From Nocardioides sp. GY 10127 (GTDB lineage Bacteria > Actinomycetota > Actinomycetes > Propionibacteriales > Nocardioidaceae), in contig NZ_STGL01000002.1 of NCBI RefSeq assembly GCF_004919085.1, forward strand, positions 391,098-455,097: a stretch of 64,000 bases of DNA, given 5' to 3'. The notes below the pieces were generated by a model. That model saw only the letters and a program-made list of their open reading frames with translations. It was not told where the DNA came from and did no database searches. Both the position numbers and the translations under genes were made by a program. This document shows, piece after piece, positions 39,522 through 48,185 of the stretch. Positions within the stretch are counted from its first letter, which is position 1, and the number at the start of each line of letters is the position of its first letter.

Positions 39522-40745
39522 TCACCGTGCCCTCGGGTCGAAGGCGACCTTGACGGTGCCGAGACGACCGGCCGAGTGGGCATGGTCGATGGCCTCGCGC
39601 CAGCGGTGCAGCGGGTAGCGCGCGACCGCCGCGGCCATGGCGGCCACCGTCTCGTCGCGCGCCAGGTCGAGGGCGACGTCGAAGGAGCCGCGCTCCTCGC
39701 CGTCCTCGCCGGTCAGGGAGGCCTCGGTGCGCGCCGAGGCGTAGGTGCCGACGAGCTCGAGCTCGCGGAACCACAGCGCCGAGAGGTCGGCCGGCGCCGG
39801 CATCCCGGAGACGACGACGCGGCCGCCGGCGCGCGTCGCGCCCAGCGCGGTCTCCAGGCTGGCCGCCGAGCCCACGGCGTCCACCGCCACGTCCACGCCG
39901 CCCAGCAGGTAGGGGCGGGACATCTCGGGGCGGAGCTGGAACGCGCCGGTGGAGCGGCGGACGCGGCGCAGCACCTCGGACGGGGCGACGACGTCGGTGG
40001 CGCCGGCCAGCCGCGCCAGCTCCTTCTGGAGCGGGTGCTTGGCCACCACGAGGATCTCCGCGGCGGGCGTGAGGCGCCGCAGCGCGAGCGTCGCCAGCAG
40101 GCCGACCGCGCCGGCACCGGAGACCAGGACGCGGTCGCCGGGGCGGACGCCGGCGCGCAGCGCCGTGTGGACCGCGCACGCCACCGGCTCGACCAGCACC
40201 GCCTGCTCGTCGGTGAGGTCGTCGGGGACGACGTGCAGCTGGCTGCGGTGGGCCGCCAGCTGCTGGCCCCAGCCACCGCCGGTGTCGCCGCAGAACCCGG
40301 TCTGGAGCCCGGGCGAGAGGTGGCCGACGGTGATCCGCGAGCAGCGGTTGGTGGCACCCACGGCGCAGGCGTCGCAGGCCTCGACGCCCCGCGCCGCGCA
40401 GGTCAGCACCGGGTCGATCACCACGCGGGTGCCGGCGAGCAGGTCCTCGCAGTCCTCGACGAGGTCGGCAACCACCTCGTGCCCCGGCGTGAACGGCAGG
40501 GAGACGACGGCGGAGAAGTAGAGCGAGGTCCGACCCGAGAGCATGCCGAGGTCGGAGCCGCAGATGCCGCCCAGCCGGGTGCGCAGGCGCGCCCAGCCGG
40601 GCTTGTCCGCCGCGCGCGGAGCCTCCGGAGAGGCGACCCGCAGCGGCGCGGCGAAGCCCGAGAGCAACCCGGGCATGCGGCTGCCCATGGCCTTGCCGGC
40701 CAGCGTCCGGGGGACGGAGCGGAACATCTCCAGCGCGACGGTCAT
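39522..40745 (-). CDS. Zinc-dependent alcohol dehydrogenase family protein
   Basis: A 407-residue medium-chain dehydrogenase. Catalytic zinc ligands are in GGICGSDLGML and PGHEVVADL. A cysteine-rich structural zinc loop is present (GVEACDACAVGATNRC). The Rossmann motif is LVSGAGAVGLLATLAL. It has about 40 extra N-terminal residues with a basic, possibly membrane-associating character. The ATG overlaps the stop of the reductase fusion (ATGA). An alcohol/aldehyde interconversion next to a fatty acyl-CoA reductase suggests a long-chain substrate. Confidence 0.87.
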   Translation of the reverse strand: MTVALEMFRSVPRTLAGKAMGSRMPGLLSGFAAPLRVASPEAPRAADKPGWARLRTRLGGICGSDLGMLSGRTSLYFSAVVSLPFTPGHEVVADLVEDCEDLLAGTRVVIDPVLTCAARGVEACDACAVGATNRCSRITVGHLSPGLQTGFCGDTGGGWGQQLAAHRSQLHVVPDDLTDEQAVLVEPVACAVHTALRAGVRPGDRVLVSGAGAVGLLATLALRRLTPAAEILVVAKHPLQKELARLAGATDVVAPSEVLRRVRRSTGAFQLRPEMSRPYLLGGVDVAVDAVGSAASLETALGATRAGGRVVVSGMPAPADLSALWFRELELVGTYASARTEASLTGEDGEERGSFDVALDLARDETVAAMAAAVARYPLHRWREAIDHAHSAGRLGTVKVAFDPRAR

Positions 40746-43078
40746 CGCAGGCTCCCGGCGGGGTCGAGGGTGCGACGACCGGTCTCGGGGCTCGCCCAGT
40801 CCACGATCGTCCAGTGGTGGCGGCGGGCGTGACGCATGAGCGCCACGTCGGGGCTCACGGCCACGGGATGGCCGACGGCCGCCAGGAGCGGCAGGTCGGA
40901 GTGGGAGTCGGCGTAGGCGTAGGACTGCGACAGGTCGAGTCCGTGCTCGGACGCGTACCCCTGGAGGAACGCGGCCCGCGACTCCCCCACGAGCGGTGAG
41001 GACACCAGGTGCCCGGTGGCGCGGCCCCGCTCGTCGGCGACGAGGTCGACCGCCTCCACATGGTCGAAGAGCGGCGCGAGCGGGCGGGTCAGCGGACGCA
41101 CCGCCCCGGTGACCAGCACCGTGCGGTGCCCGGCCCGGCGGTGCTCGCGGATGCGTCGGACCGCCTCCGGTGCCAGGCGCGACAGCACGTGGCTGGTCAG
41201 CAGCTCGTCGGCGACCGCGTCGAGCTCCGCCAGGTCCGCCCCGGCGTACTCGCGGTAGACGGCGCGCAGCAGGGCGCCCCGGTCGCGACGCTCGGCGCGC
41301 ACCAGCCCGGGGACCCGGGCGGCCGTCCGGGCGAGCTCGGCGAGCCGTCCCGCACCCTCGAGCTCGGCCAGCCGCATCCAGAGGTAGGTCTCGACCACGT
41401 TGGAGGACAGCAGCGTGCCGTCCATGTCGAAGACCGCCACCACGTCGGAGCCGGACCGCTCGGGCGTCGGGCCGGCCGCGGGACCGTCGACGACGCGGCG
41501 CAGCTCGCTGCCGCCGGCGGTCCGCCCCTTCTCCCGGCGCAGCCGCAGCTCGTCGAGCCGGCGCACCGGCTTCGTGACGGACGGGAAGTGGATGTCGCCC
41601 AGGTACACCGGCCAGTCCACGACGGCGGTGTCGAAGCGGAAGACCTGCTGGTCCTCCACCGACAGCGACCGCTGGAGCGCCAGCGTGCGGCGGTCGGAGT
41701 AGCGCAGGTCGGCCTTCGCGTACTCCTGGTAGAGCGTGAGGTAGCGGCGCAGGAACTCCACCCGCGCGTTCTGCTTGTCGATCCCGGTCGCGATCGACCG
41801 GGATCGTGCGGAGCGGGGAGCCCGGTCCACGAGCCGGTCGGCCACCTTCAGCGCCCGCTCGCTGGTGGCGAGCAGTCGCTCGACGCTCGCGGCGCCCGGG
41901 AACTTCCAGGTCGGCAGGGCCACGGTGCCGCGGGGTCCGCCGGCGAAGGGGTGGGCGAGGAAGTAGTCCCGGACCTGCTCGTAGAGCACCCGGAACGTCA
42001 GCGGGTTGCGGTCGCCCGAGGACACGTGGAAGTAGCCGACCTCGGCGGGGGCCGGCGGGTGGGCCAGGACCGCGACGATCGCGGAGACCACGTGGTCGAC
42101 CGGCACGATGTCGATGGTGGTGTCGGAGGCCGCCGGGAACTCGGGCAGCTCCCCGCGCCCGTAGGCCAGGATCAGGGGCTCGGCCATCTTGAAGCCCTCG
42201 ATCCAGCCCGGGTAGGGCCGTTCGAGCGCCGACTCGATGATGCTCGGGCGGACGATGGACACGACCCGCCCGGCGGCGGCGTGCTCCTCCACGACCCGCT
42301 CGCCCAGCGCCTTGGTGAACGTGTAGCAGTCGGTCCAGCCCAGGCTGCGGGCCCGCTCGGTGCCGACCCGGACCAGCTCGTCCTTGACCCACTGCCGCCG
42401 GGCCTCCTCGGCCGCGCGGGAGGCCGTCAGCAGGCCCGCCCGGCCGTGGGTGCGCTCGGCGGCCTCGCGCAGCTCGGTCAGCTTCTCCGAGGTGCGCGAG
42501 CGGTGCTCCACCTCGTCCTTCTGCGCCAGGCCCCAGGCGAGCTCGGCGGCGACGTCGACGTCGTGCTCGACGCTCGCCTCGGGCACGTGACCACGGCGGC
42601 GGCCGGCCACGTACGCGGTCGACACGTGGACGTAGTGCACCGGGCTGCCCTGCGCCGTCTCGACCTCCGCGACCCGCGCCAGCAGGTCCCGGGTACCGAC
42701 GACGTTGGTGGTGAAGGCCTCGTGGACCGGCGGGTCGAAGCTGACGTCGCCCGCGCAGTGCACGACCGCGTCGAGGTCCGTGGGCAGCGCCGGGACGTCC
42801 GCCAGGTCGCCCTCCAGGACGCCCACGCGGGCGGCCATGAGCGGCTCGACGCCACCGGCGGAGGCGACGACGTCGGAGAAGATCTCCTTGCCGAGGAGCT
42901 TGGCGGTGCGCTGCTCCCCGGTGATGGCGCCCTTGGGCCGGACGAGCACGGTCGCGCGGACGCCGGGGACCTCGGTGAGGAGCAGGTGCAGCAGCGCCTC
43001 GCCCACGAACCCCGTCACGCCCGTGAGCAGCACGTGCGTCCCGGCCAGCCGTGCGGCCACCCCGTCTGCCTGCGCCAT
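40742..43078 (-). CDS. Fatty acyl-CoA reductase / HAD-IB hydrolase fusion
   Basis: A two-domain protein of 778 residues. Residues 1-520 form an extended short-chain dehydrogenase of the male-sterility/fatty acyl-CoA reductase type (VLLTGVTGFVGEALL at 16-30, VHVSTAYVAGRRRG, catalytic YTFTK near 249, SIVRPSIIESALERPYPGWIEG). Such enzymes reduce acyl-CoA to aldehyde or alcohol with NADPH. Residues about 545-778 form a HAD-IB phosphatase (VFDMDGTLLSSNVV near 550, VLVTGAVRPLT, YADSHSDLPLL). The usual HAD motif III lysine seems replaced by Arg in the GESRAAF segment. It leads the four-gene operon. The ATG has GGAGG four bases upstream. Fusions of this kind occur in mycobacteria and relatives, with product unknown to me. 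Confidence 0.87.
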   Translation of the reverse strand: MAQADGVAARLAGTHVLLTGVTGFVGEALLHLLLTEVPGVRATVLVRPKGAITGEQRTAKLLGKEIFSDVVASAGGVEPLMAARVGVLEGDLADVPALPTDLDAVVHCAGDVSFDPPVHEAFTTNVVGTRDLLARVAEVETAQGSPVHYVHVSTAYVAGRRRGHVPEASVEHDVDVAAELAWGLAQKDEVEHRSRTSEKLTELREAAERTHGRAGLLTASRAAEEARRQWVKDELVRVGTERARSLGWTDCYTFTKALGERVVEEHAAAGRVVSIVRPSIIESALERPYPGWIEGFKMAEPLILAYGRGELPEFPAASDTTIDIVPVDHVVSAIVAVLAHPPAPAEVGYFHVSSGDRNPLTFRVLYEQVRDYFLAHPFAGGPRGTVALPTWKFPGAASVERLLATSERALKVADRLVDRAPRSARSRSIATGIDKQNARVEFLRRYLTLYQEYAKADLRYSDRRTLALQRSLSVEDQQVFRFDTAVVDWPVYLGDIHFPSVTKPVRRLDELRLRREKGRTAGGSELRRVVDGPAAGPTPERSGSDVVAVFDMDGTLLSSNVVETYLWMRLAELEGAGRLAELARTAARVPGLVRAERRDRGALLRAVYREYAGADLAELDAVADELLTSHVLSRLAPEAVRRIREHRRAGHRTVLVTGAVRPLTRPLAPLFDHVEAVDLVADERGRATGHLVSSPLVGESRAAFLQGYASEHGLDLSQSYAYADSHSDLPLLAAVGHPVAVSPDVALMRHARRHHWTIVDWASPETGRRTLDPAGSLR

Positions 43079-43223
43079 CCGTCCTCCTCGCCCACTCGTC
43101 GCGGGCGACCCTCACCGCCCGCGGACGCACCGTATCCCGAGCCCCCGACGGCGCCCGGGCCGCCCACCCGTCAGGTAACGGGTGTCACACCCGGGCCGCC
43201 GGGACCCGTCCGTGCACCTCGGC

Positions 43224-43805
43224 TCAGCCCAGGACGCCGGCGCCCTCGAGGATCAGCAGCACGCCGAAGATCGCGAAGAGCACGGCCGCACCGATCTGGA
43301 TGGCACGCTCGGGCAGCTTGCGGCCCAGGACGGCACCCACGACGATCGCGAGCGCGTCGGCGGCGACCATGCCGACGGTCGAGCCCACCCAGGTGCCGAA
43401 CCAGCCCTCCTGGGTGGCGAGGGTGATCGTCGCGAGCATGGTCTTGTCCCCGAGCTCGGCCAGGAAGAACGCGACGCCGACCGCCAGGATCGCGGCGCCC
43501 TTGCTGCGGCGGGCCTTCTCGGCCTCCTCGTCGGTGAGCTCGTCGCCCTTGAGCGTCCAGACGGCGAAGGCGAGGAACGCCAGGCCCGCGACGATCGCGA
43601 TGACGCCCTGGTAGGACTCGAAGGCGGAGCCGATGAAGTAACCGATCGCCACCGAGGCCAGGTGCACGATCGCGGTCGCCGCGGTGATGCCGATCAGGAC
43701 GTCGCGGGCTCGGTAGCGCGCGGCGAACGTCATCGCCATGAGCTGGGACTTGTCGCCCAGCTCGGCCACGAAGATCACGGCGGTCGAGAGCAGGAATGCT
43801 TCCAT
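43224..43805 (-). CDS. TMEM165/GDT1 family cation transporter (manganese exporter type)
   Basis: A 193-residue membrane protein with two homologous halves of three segments each. Each half carries the metal motif: FVAELGDKS at residue 12 and FFLAELGDKT at about 113. An acidic cytoplasmic loop (GDELTDEEAEKARR) joins the halves. Bacterial members export Mn2+. The yybP-ykoY-type leader just upstream supports that role, since that RNA senses manganese. The ATG at 43805 has AGGA about eight bases upstream. Confidence 0.93.
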   Translation of the reverse strand: MEAFLLSTAVIFVAELGDKSQLMAMTFAARYRARDVLIGITAATAIVHLASVAIGYFIGSAFESYQGVIAIVAGLAFLAFAVWTLKGDELTDEEAEKARRSKGAAILAVGVAFFLAELGDKTMLATITLATQEGWFGTWVGSTVGMVAADALAIVVGAVLGRKLPERAIQIGAAVLFAIFGVLLILEGAGVLG

Positions 43806-43914
43806 CAGGGGGTCCTTTCCGGGCCCGACCCGGTTCGCTCTGCGGTTCTCACCACGGACACGCGCCTCGGCCGGGCACGTGTCGTGCCACCCGCGCGGTC
43901 GCGCAGGTGCGTGG

Positions 43915-44030
43915 CAGTGCCGGCCGAAGGTCTCGTCCGCCGCAGGCGGCCCCCCGTACCGGACCCGGTGCTGCTGGGTCAGTGTGTCGACACGAGGCGT
44001 TGGGGACTACTCCCCCTCGAACTGGGCCGC
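43915..44030 (-). promoter_or_regulatory. yybP-ykoY-type manganese riboswitch
   Basis: Read on the minus strand, the leader contains the family core GGGGGAGTAGTCCCC (about 44018-44004), a variable arm, and the closing segment GACGAGACCTTCGGCC (about 43935-43920). These correspond to the GGGGAGUAG and gaGACCuu halves of the Mn2+ aptamer. A TAGCGT -10 at 44031-44036 places transcription start just before the aptamer. About 110 bases remain to the start codon for an expression platform. The 319-bp gap between the transporter and the shikimate dehydrogenase-like gene is mostly this leader. Confidence 0.82.
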
Positions 44031-44124
44031 ACGCTACCAGCCCGGCCGGGGACGACGCACCGGGACGATGCTCACACCCGGCTCACAGACTGCTCGCCCC
44101 CCGGGCGGCCGGCCCCTGGACCGC

Positions 44125-44943
44125 TCACTCCCGGGAGAAGGCGGAGGCCCGCGCGACCTGCTCGTCCGTCGGGGTCACGCCGGTGTACCGGGCGAACTGC
44201 CGGGCCGCCTGCAGCGCGATGACCTCGGCCCCGGTCACGACCGGCAGGCCGGCGTCCCGTGCCGCCCGGACGAGCGGCGTCTCGGAGGGGAACGCCACGA
44301 CGTCCATCACGCCGCTCGCGACGTGGAGGTGCCGGTGGTCGAACGCGAGCTCCTCGGCCTGCGGCCCGTCCATCCCGAGCGGGGTGACGTTCACCAGGAG
44401 GGCGCCCTCGACCGGGTTCTCCGGGACGTCGGGCAGCCAGCGGAACCCGTAGCGCTCGGCCAGGGCGGGGCCCGCCTCGCGGTTGCGCGCGACCACCGTG
44501 ACGTCCTCGTACCCGCTGCCCTGGAGGGCCGCCGCCACGGCCTTCGCCATCCCGCCCGAGCCGCGCAGCAGCACGGGGGCGGAGGTGTCGAGGCCGTGCG
44601 AGGCGACGAGGGACTGCACGGCCTCGTAGTCCGTGTTCGACGCGACGAGCCGCCCGCCGGTGTTGACCACGGTGTTGACCGCGTCGATCGCCGCGGCCGA
44701 CTCCTCCACCTCGTCCACGAAGGCCATGACGTCGGTCTTGAACGGCATCGAGACCGAGACCCCGCCGATCCCGAGCGCCCGCACCCCACGGATGGCGCCC
44801 TCGAGGTCGTCGGTGCTGAACGCCTTGTAGACGAACGGCAGGTCGAGCTCGTCGTAGAGGTAGTTGTGGAATCGGGTCCCGATGTTCGAGGGCCGGCCCG
44901 AGAGGGAGATGCACAGGGTCATGTCGCGGTGGAGGATCGGCAT
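44125..44943 (-). CDS. Shikimate 5-dehydrogenase-like protein
   Basis: A 272-residue AroE/YdiB-family protein. The NADP domain carries LLRGSGGMAKAVAAAL, and the substrate domain carries VSVSMPFKTDVMAFVDEV (catalytic Lys near residue 69) and ASNTDYEAVQSL (Asp). The N-terminal shikimate clamp is altered to LSGRPSNIGTRFHN, as in the paralogues whose substrate is not shikimate. Its ATG is at 44943. It could be the pathway enzyme or a quinate/aminoshikimate-type paralogue; the altered clamp favours the latter. Confidence 0.82.
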   Translation of the reverse strand: MPILHRDMTLCISLSGRPSNIGTRFHNYLYDELDLPFVYKAFSTDDLEGAIRGVRALGIGGVSVSMPFKTDVMAFVDEVEESAAAIDAVNTVVNTGGRLVASNTDYEAVQSLVASHGLDTSAPVLLRGSGGMAKAVAAALQGSGYEDVTVVARNREAGPALAERYGFRWLPDVPENPVEGALLVNVTPLGMDGPQAEELAFDHRHLHVASGVMDVVAFPSETPLVRAARDAGLPVVTGAEVIALQAARQFARYTGVTPTDEQVARASAFSRE

Positions 44944-44986
44944 GCCCCCACTCTGCCCGTCCCCCGGTGCACGCGGGTCAGTGACC

Positions 44987-45559
44987 TCAGTCGCGCCGGA
45001 CCTGCCAGGTGGTCCGCACGAGGCCGTCCGCCGTCACGTGGCTGCCGAGGACGCGCAGGGGGACGTCCCGGGCCAGGCCACCGAACAGGCGCCGCCCGGA
45101 GCCGAGCAGCACCGGGGCCACGGAGACGGTGATCTCGTCGAGCAGCCCCGCGGCCAGGAAGGACTGCACGGTGCGCCCGCCGTCGACGTAGACCTCGCGG
45201 GCGCCGACCTCGTCAAGCAGGTCGCACGCCTGCACCAGTCCCCCGACGACCCGCACCCGTGCGTCCTCGTGCGGCGCCGACGACGACGTGCTGAGCACGA
45301 GCACCCGCAGGTCGGCGAACGGCCACTGGGGGAACGCGGCGACGGTCTCGTAGGTCTCGCGGCCCATGAGCAGCGTGTCGACCGACGGCAGGAAGTCGTC
45401 CCACTCCCGCGCCGGGTGCTCGCCCCGCGTGGCCGCGTGGCCGACGTCGTCGGCCAGCTCGGTGAGTCAGTCCAGCTCGCCGTCGGTCCGGGCCAGGTAG
45501 CCGTCGAGGCTGGCGCCGAGGAAGGCGCGAGCGCGCCAGGCGCGGTGCTGCGTGGTCAC
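44987..45559 (-). pseudogene. RibD C-terminal/dihydrofolate reductase-like gene broken by an in-frame TGA
   Basis: From a GTG at 45559 the frame reads ARAFLGASLDGYLARTDGELD and then hits a TGA at 45467-45469, after which the same frame continues with LTELADDVG through LLMGRETYETV to a normal end at 44987. Family members have Trp at that position (DGxxDWL), so a single TGG to TGA change explains it. The remainder (from an ATG at 45367, 126 residues, ending TTWQVRRD) could only give a fragment lacking the N-terminal NADPH-binding strand. The intact protein would be about 190 residues. Sequencing error and suppression are alternatives. Confidence 0.85.
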
Positions 45560-45593
45560 CGGGTACTTCTACCAGCCGCGCTGCCGGCAGCCG

Positions 45594-45665
45594 TGGGCGC
45601 AGAGGGGATCGAACCCCCGACCGCCTCGTTGTAAGCGAGGAGCTCTACCGCTGAGCTATACGCCC
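45594..45665 (-). tRNA. tRNA-Val (anticodon TAC)
   Basis: A complete cloverleaf is read on the minus strand. The acceptor GGGCGTA pairs with TGCGCCC (one G-U), the D arm is GCTCAGCGGTAGAGC, the anticodon stem is CCTCG/CGAGG with loop CTTACAA (anticodon TAC), and the T arm is CGGGGGTTCGATCCCCT. The discriminator base is A and the CCA end is not encoded. Seventy-two nucleotides. A TACACT hexamer at 45740-45745 (minus strand) is a possible -10. Confidence 0.97.
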
Positions 45666-45695
45666 GTGTCCCGGGGTCGCAGTGCCCCGGACAAG

Positions 45696-45733
45696 GTCGA
45701 ACCGCCGGCGTCTCGGGTCACCGGCGGTTCGAC
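45696..45733 (-). terminator. Hairpin between the peroxiredoxin gene and tRNA-Val
   Basis: GTCGAACCGCCGG (45696-45708) pairs perfectly with CCGGCGGTTCGAC (45721-45733) around a 12-base loop. It lies about 107 bases past the peroxiredoxin stop and upstream of the tRNA, both on the minus strand. A second stem, CCGGGG/CCCCGG at 45671-45690, follows. Confidence 0.6.
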
Positions 45734-45839
45734 GTGGTCAGTGTACCCGCCCGGGGCCCTCGGCGGGGTGAGGACGGGCGGGAGCCCACGGTGCCCGCGA
45801 TGTCCTACGCGTGTCGAAGAGGCGAGCAGTGATGCCCGC

Positions 45840-46334
45840 TCAGAGGACGCTCGTCAGCTGACGAAGGTGCTCGTCGAGGTCCCGCCCCTCGGGCATCGCG
45901 TTGTGCACAGACCACCTCACCAGGCCCTCCTTGTCGATGACGTAGGAGGAACGGCGGGCACACCCGCGCTCCTCGTCGAAGACGTCGTAGGCACGGGCGA
46001 CCTCGCCGTGCGGCCAGAAGTCCGAGAGCAGCGGGAAGTTGAGCCCGTCGCCGTCGGCGAAGGCCCGCAGCGAGTAGACCGGGTCGCAACTGATGGCCAG
46101 GACCTCGGTGTCGAAGGTGAGGAACTCGTCGAGCCGCCGCTTCACGCCCGTGAGCTCACCGGTGCAGACGCCCGAGAACGCGTAGGGGAAGAACAGCAGC
46201 GCCACGGCCTTGCGCCCGCGGAACTCCGAGAGACGGACGTCCTGGCCGAACTGGTCGCGCAGGCAGAAGTCCGGGGCGGCCCCACCGAGGGTCAGCCCTG
46301 CGCCTGCGACGGCCGCAACCGTCTCCTCTGCCAT
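45840..46334 (-). CDS. Peroxiredoxin, AhpE type
   Basis: A one-cysteine-type thiol peroxidase of 164 residues that reduces peroxides in the cytoplasm. The peroxidatic Cys57 lies in FPYAFSGVCTGEL, where the usual Pro-x-x-x-Thr/Ser-x-x-Cys is present as Pro-Tyr-Ala-Phe-Ser-Gly-Val-Cys. Other marks are LAISCDPVYSLRAFA, LLSDFWPHGEVARAYDVF and YVIDKEGLVRW. The ATG at 46334 has AGGAG seven bases upstream, preferred over the GTG at 46349. It follows the acyl-CoA ligase gene by 21 bp on the same strand. Confidence 0.9.
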   Translation of the reverse strand: MAEETVAAVAGAGLTLGGAAPDFCLRDQFGQDVRLSEFRGRKAVALLFFPYAFSGVCTGELTGVKRRLDEFLTFDTEVLAISCDPVYSLRAFADGDGLNFPLLSDFWPHGEVARAYDVFDEERGCARRSSYVIDKEGLVRWSVHNAMPEGRDLDEHLRQLTSVL

Positions 46335-46355
46335 CACGTCACTCCTCAACCACGA

Positions 46356-48038
46356 CTACCGAGCGTCGAGCTCCCGCTTGAGCACCTTGCCGGTCGCGTT
46401 CCGGGGAAGTGCCTCCAGGAAGACGACCTCCCGGGGAACCTTGTACCTGGCCAGATTGTCCCTGACCCGTTCCTGGACCTCTTCGCCGGTAGGGGTGCCC
46501 GACCCCTCCCCCGCCGCGGTGCGGACCACGAACGCCCGCAGCCGCTGGCCGAAGTCCTCGTCCGGCACGCCGATCGCCGCCACCTCGGCCACGCCCGGCA
46601 TGGTGCCGATGCAGTCCTCGACCTCCTGCGGGAAGACGTTCTCCCCGCCCGAGACGATCATCTCGTCGTCGCGTCCCTCGACGAAGAGCCGGCCCGCGTC
46701 GTCCACCCGCCCGACGTCGCCGGTGGCCATCATCGAGCCGACCACCTCCTTCGAGCCGCCGCCGGTGTACCCCTCGAAGAGCAGCCCGTTGCCGACGAAG
46801 ATCCGCCCCGTGCACCCTCGCGGGACGGGTGCCAGGTCGTCGCCCAGCACCTCCACCCGCGTGTTCCACGGGGGCGTCCCGGCCGTCCCCGGCGCGGCAC
46901 GCAGCTCCGCCGGCCCGGCCACCGAGGCGTAGGCGACCTCGGTGGAGCCGTACGTGGACCACAGGTGGTCGCCGAAGCGGTCCATCCACCGCACGGCCAG
47001 GTCCCCGGGCAGCGCCGACCCCGAGGAGGCCACGACGCGCACCCGGCTGAGGTCCGCGCGGGCCAGCCGCTCCTCCGGCAGGGCGAGGATGCGCTGGAGC
47101 ATGACGGGGACGACGACGAAGGACTGGCAGCGCTCCCGCTCGAGCAGGGCCAGGCAGTCCTCGGGGTCGAAGCGGCGGGTCAGCACGAGGGTCGACCCGA
47201 GCAGCATCGACAGCGCCAGGTGCCCGTAGCCCCAGGTGTGGAACAGCGGCGCCGCCACGTGCGTGCGCCAGCCGGCGCGCAGCGGGAGGGCCGACAGGAG
47301 CGAGACCCCGGCGTCGATCCCGGCGGAGGCCCGCGGGGCCCCCTTGGGCGTCCCGGTGGTGCCGGACGTGAGGATGACCGTCCGCCCGTGGCGCGAGGGC
47401 GGCCGCACCGGCCCGTGGTCGTGCGCGGCCACGAGGTCGTCCAGGCCCACCGTGCCCGGCTCGTCCGAGTCGCGCCACGCCACGACCCGGCGCGGGCCCT
47501 CGGGGAGCACGGGGGTGAACTCCTCGTCGTGGACGACGACGCGCGGGGCGTCCCGCGCCAGGACGTCGCGCACCTGCGGAGCCGCGAAGGCGGTGTTGAG
47601 GTAGAGGACGTCCGCGCCCAGCATCGACACGGCGATGGAGGTCTCGACGAAGCCTCGGTGGTTGCGGCACAGGAGGCCGACGCGGTCGCCCTCGACGACG
47701 CCGAGCGAGGCCAGGCCCCGGGCGATCGCCCGGGAGCGCCCGAGCAGCTCCCCCCAGGTCAGCTCGCCCAGCTCGTCGACCAACCCGACCGCGTCCGGCG
47801 CGCGGGCCTCGAGCGTGGCGAAGCCGCCGGCGGCTCCGGTGCCCCAGTGCGCCAGGGTCGCCCCGAGCCGCGCCAGGACGCGCGGCGAGTAGGGCCGCAC
47901 CACGCCGGCCCGGGTCAGGACCCGGGCGGAGGCCCCGGCGGTCGAGGCGAGGCGTGCCAGCGTGGACGACGGGGTGCGACCGAGCACGGCGGGCGGGGCG
48001 CCCACGAGGTCGGGCGACGAGGACGGGCTGGACGGCAC
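46356..48038 (-). CDS. Long-chain acyl-CoA ligase-like protein (AMP-binding)
   Basis: A 560-residue adenylate-forming enzyme. Motifs are VILTSGTTGTPKGAPR, YGSTEVAYASV, GYTGGGSKEVVGSMMATGDVG, EGRDDEMIVSGGENVFPQEVE and the C-terminal RNATGKVLKREL lysine. It carries an extra N-terminal region of about 80 residues rich in Ser/Ala/Arg before the first conserved block, as in mycobacterial FadD12-type ligases. I take the GTG at 48038, five bases after GGAGG. The fatty substrate is not readable. Transcription probably continues into the peroxiredoxin. Confidence 0.88.
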   Translation of the reverse strand: MPSSPSSSPDLVGAPPAVLGRTPSSTLARLASTAGASARVLTRAGVVRPYSPRVLARLGATLAHWGTGAAGGFATLEARAPDAVGLVDELGELTWGELLGRSRAIARGLASLGVVEGDRVGLLCRNHRGFVETSIAVSMLGADVLYLNTAFAAPQVRDVLARDAPRVVVHDEEFTPVLPEGPRRVVAWRDSDEPGTVGLDDLVAAHDHGPVRPPSRHGRTVILTSGTTGTPKGAPRASAGIDAGVSLLSALPLRAGWRTHVAAPLFHTWGYGHLALSMLLGSTLVLTRRFDPEDCLALLERERCQSFVVVPVMLQRILALPEERLARADLSRVRVVASSGSALPGDLAVRWMDRFGDHLWSTYGSTEVAYASVAGPAELRAAPGTAGTPPWNTRVEVLGDDLAPVPRGCTGRIFVGNGLLFEGYTGGGSKEVVGSMMATGDVGRVDDAGRLFVEGRDDEMIVSGGENVFPQEVEDCIGTMPGVAEVAAIGVPDEDFGQRLRAFVVRTAAGEGSGTPTGEEVQERVRDNLARYKVPREVVFLEALPRNATGKVLKRELDAR

Positions 48039-48151
48039 GGACACCTCCGCAGGTCTGCGCCCGCTGCGCTGCGGGCTGAGCCCGACCTTAGGCGTCGAAC
48101 GCGCTCCCGGACACCCCTCGGACGAGGTTCGGCGCACGCGTGGACACCGAA

Positions 48152-48181
48152 TCAGGCCTCTAGCCGGGCCCGTCGGCCTGA
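48152..48181 (-). terminator. Hairpin downstream of the DUF3052 gene
   Basis: TCAGGCC (48152-48158) pairs with GGCCTGA (48175-48181) just past the DUF3052 stop on the minus strand. It separates that gene from the acyl-CoA ligase. Confidence 0.5.
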
Positions 48182-48185
48182 TCCG

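Noticed and set aside
36980..39553. Long plus-strand frame opposite PlsC and the LarA-like gene
   Set aside because: It is antisense to two well-supported genes, has no known motif, and is explained by the high GC at third codon positions.
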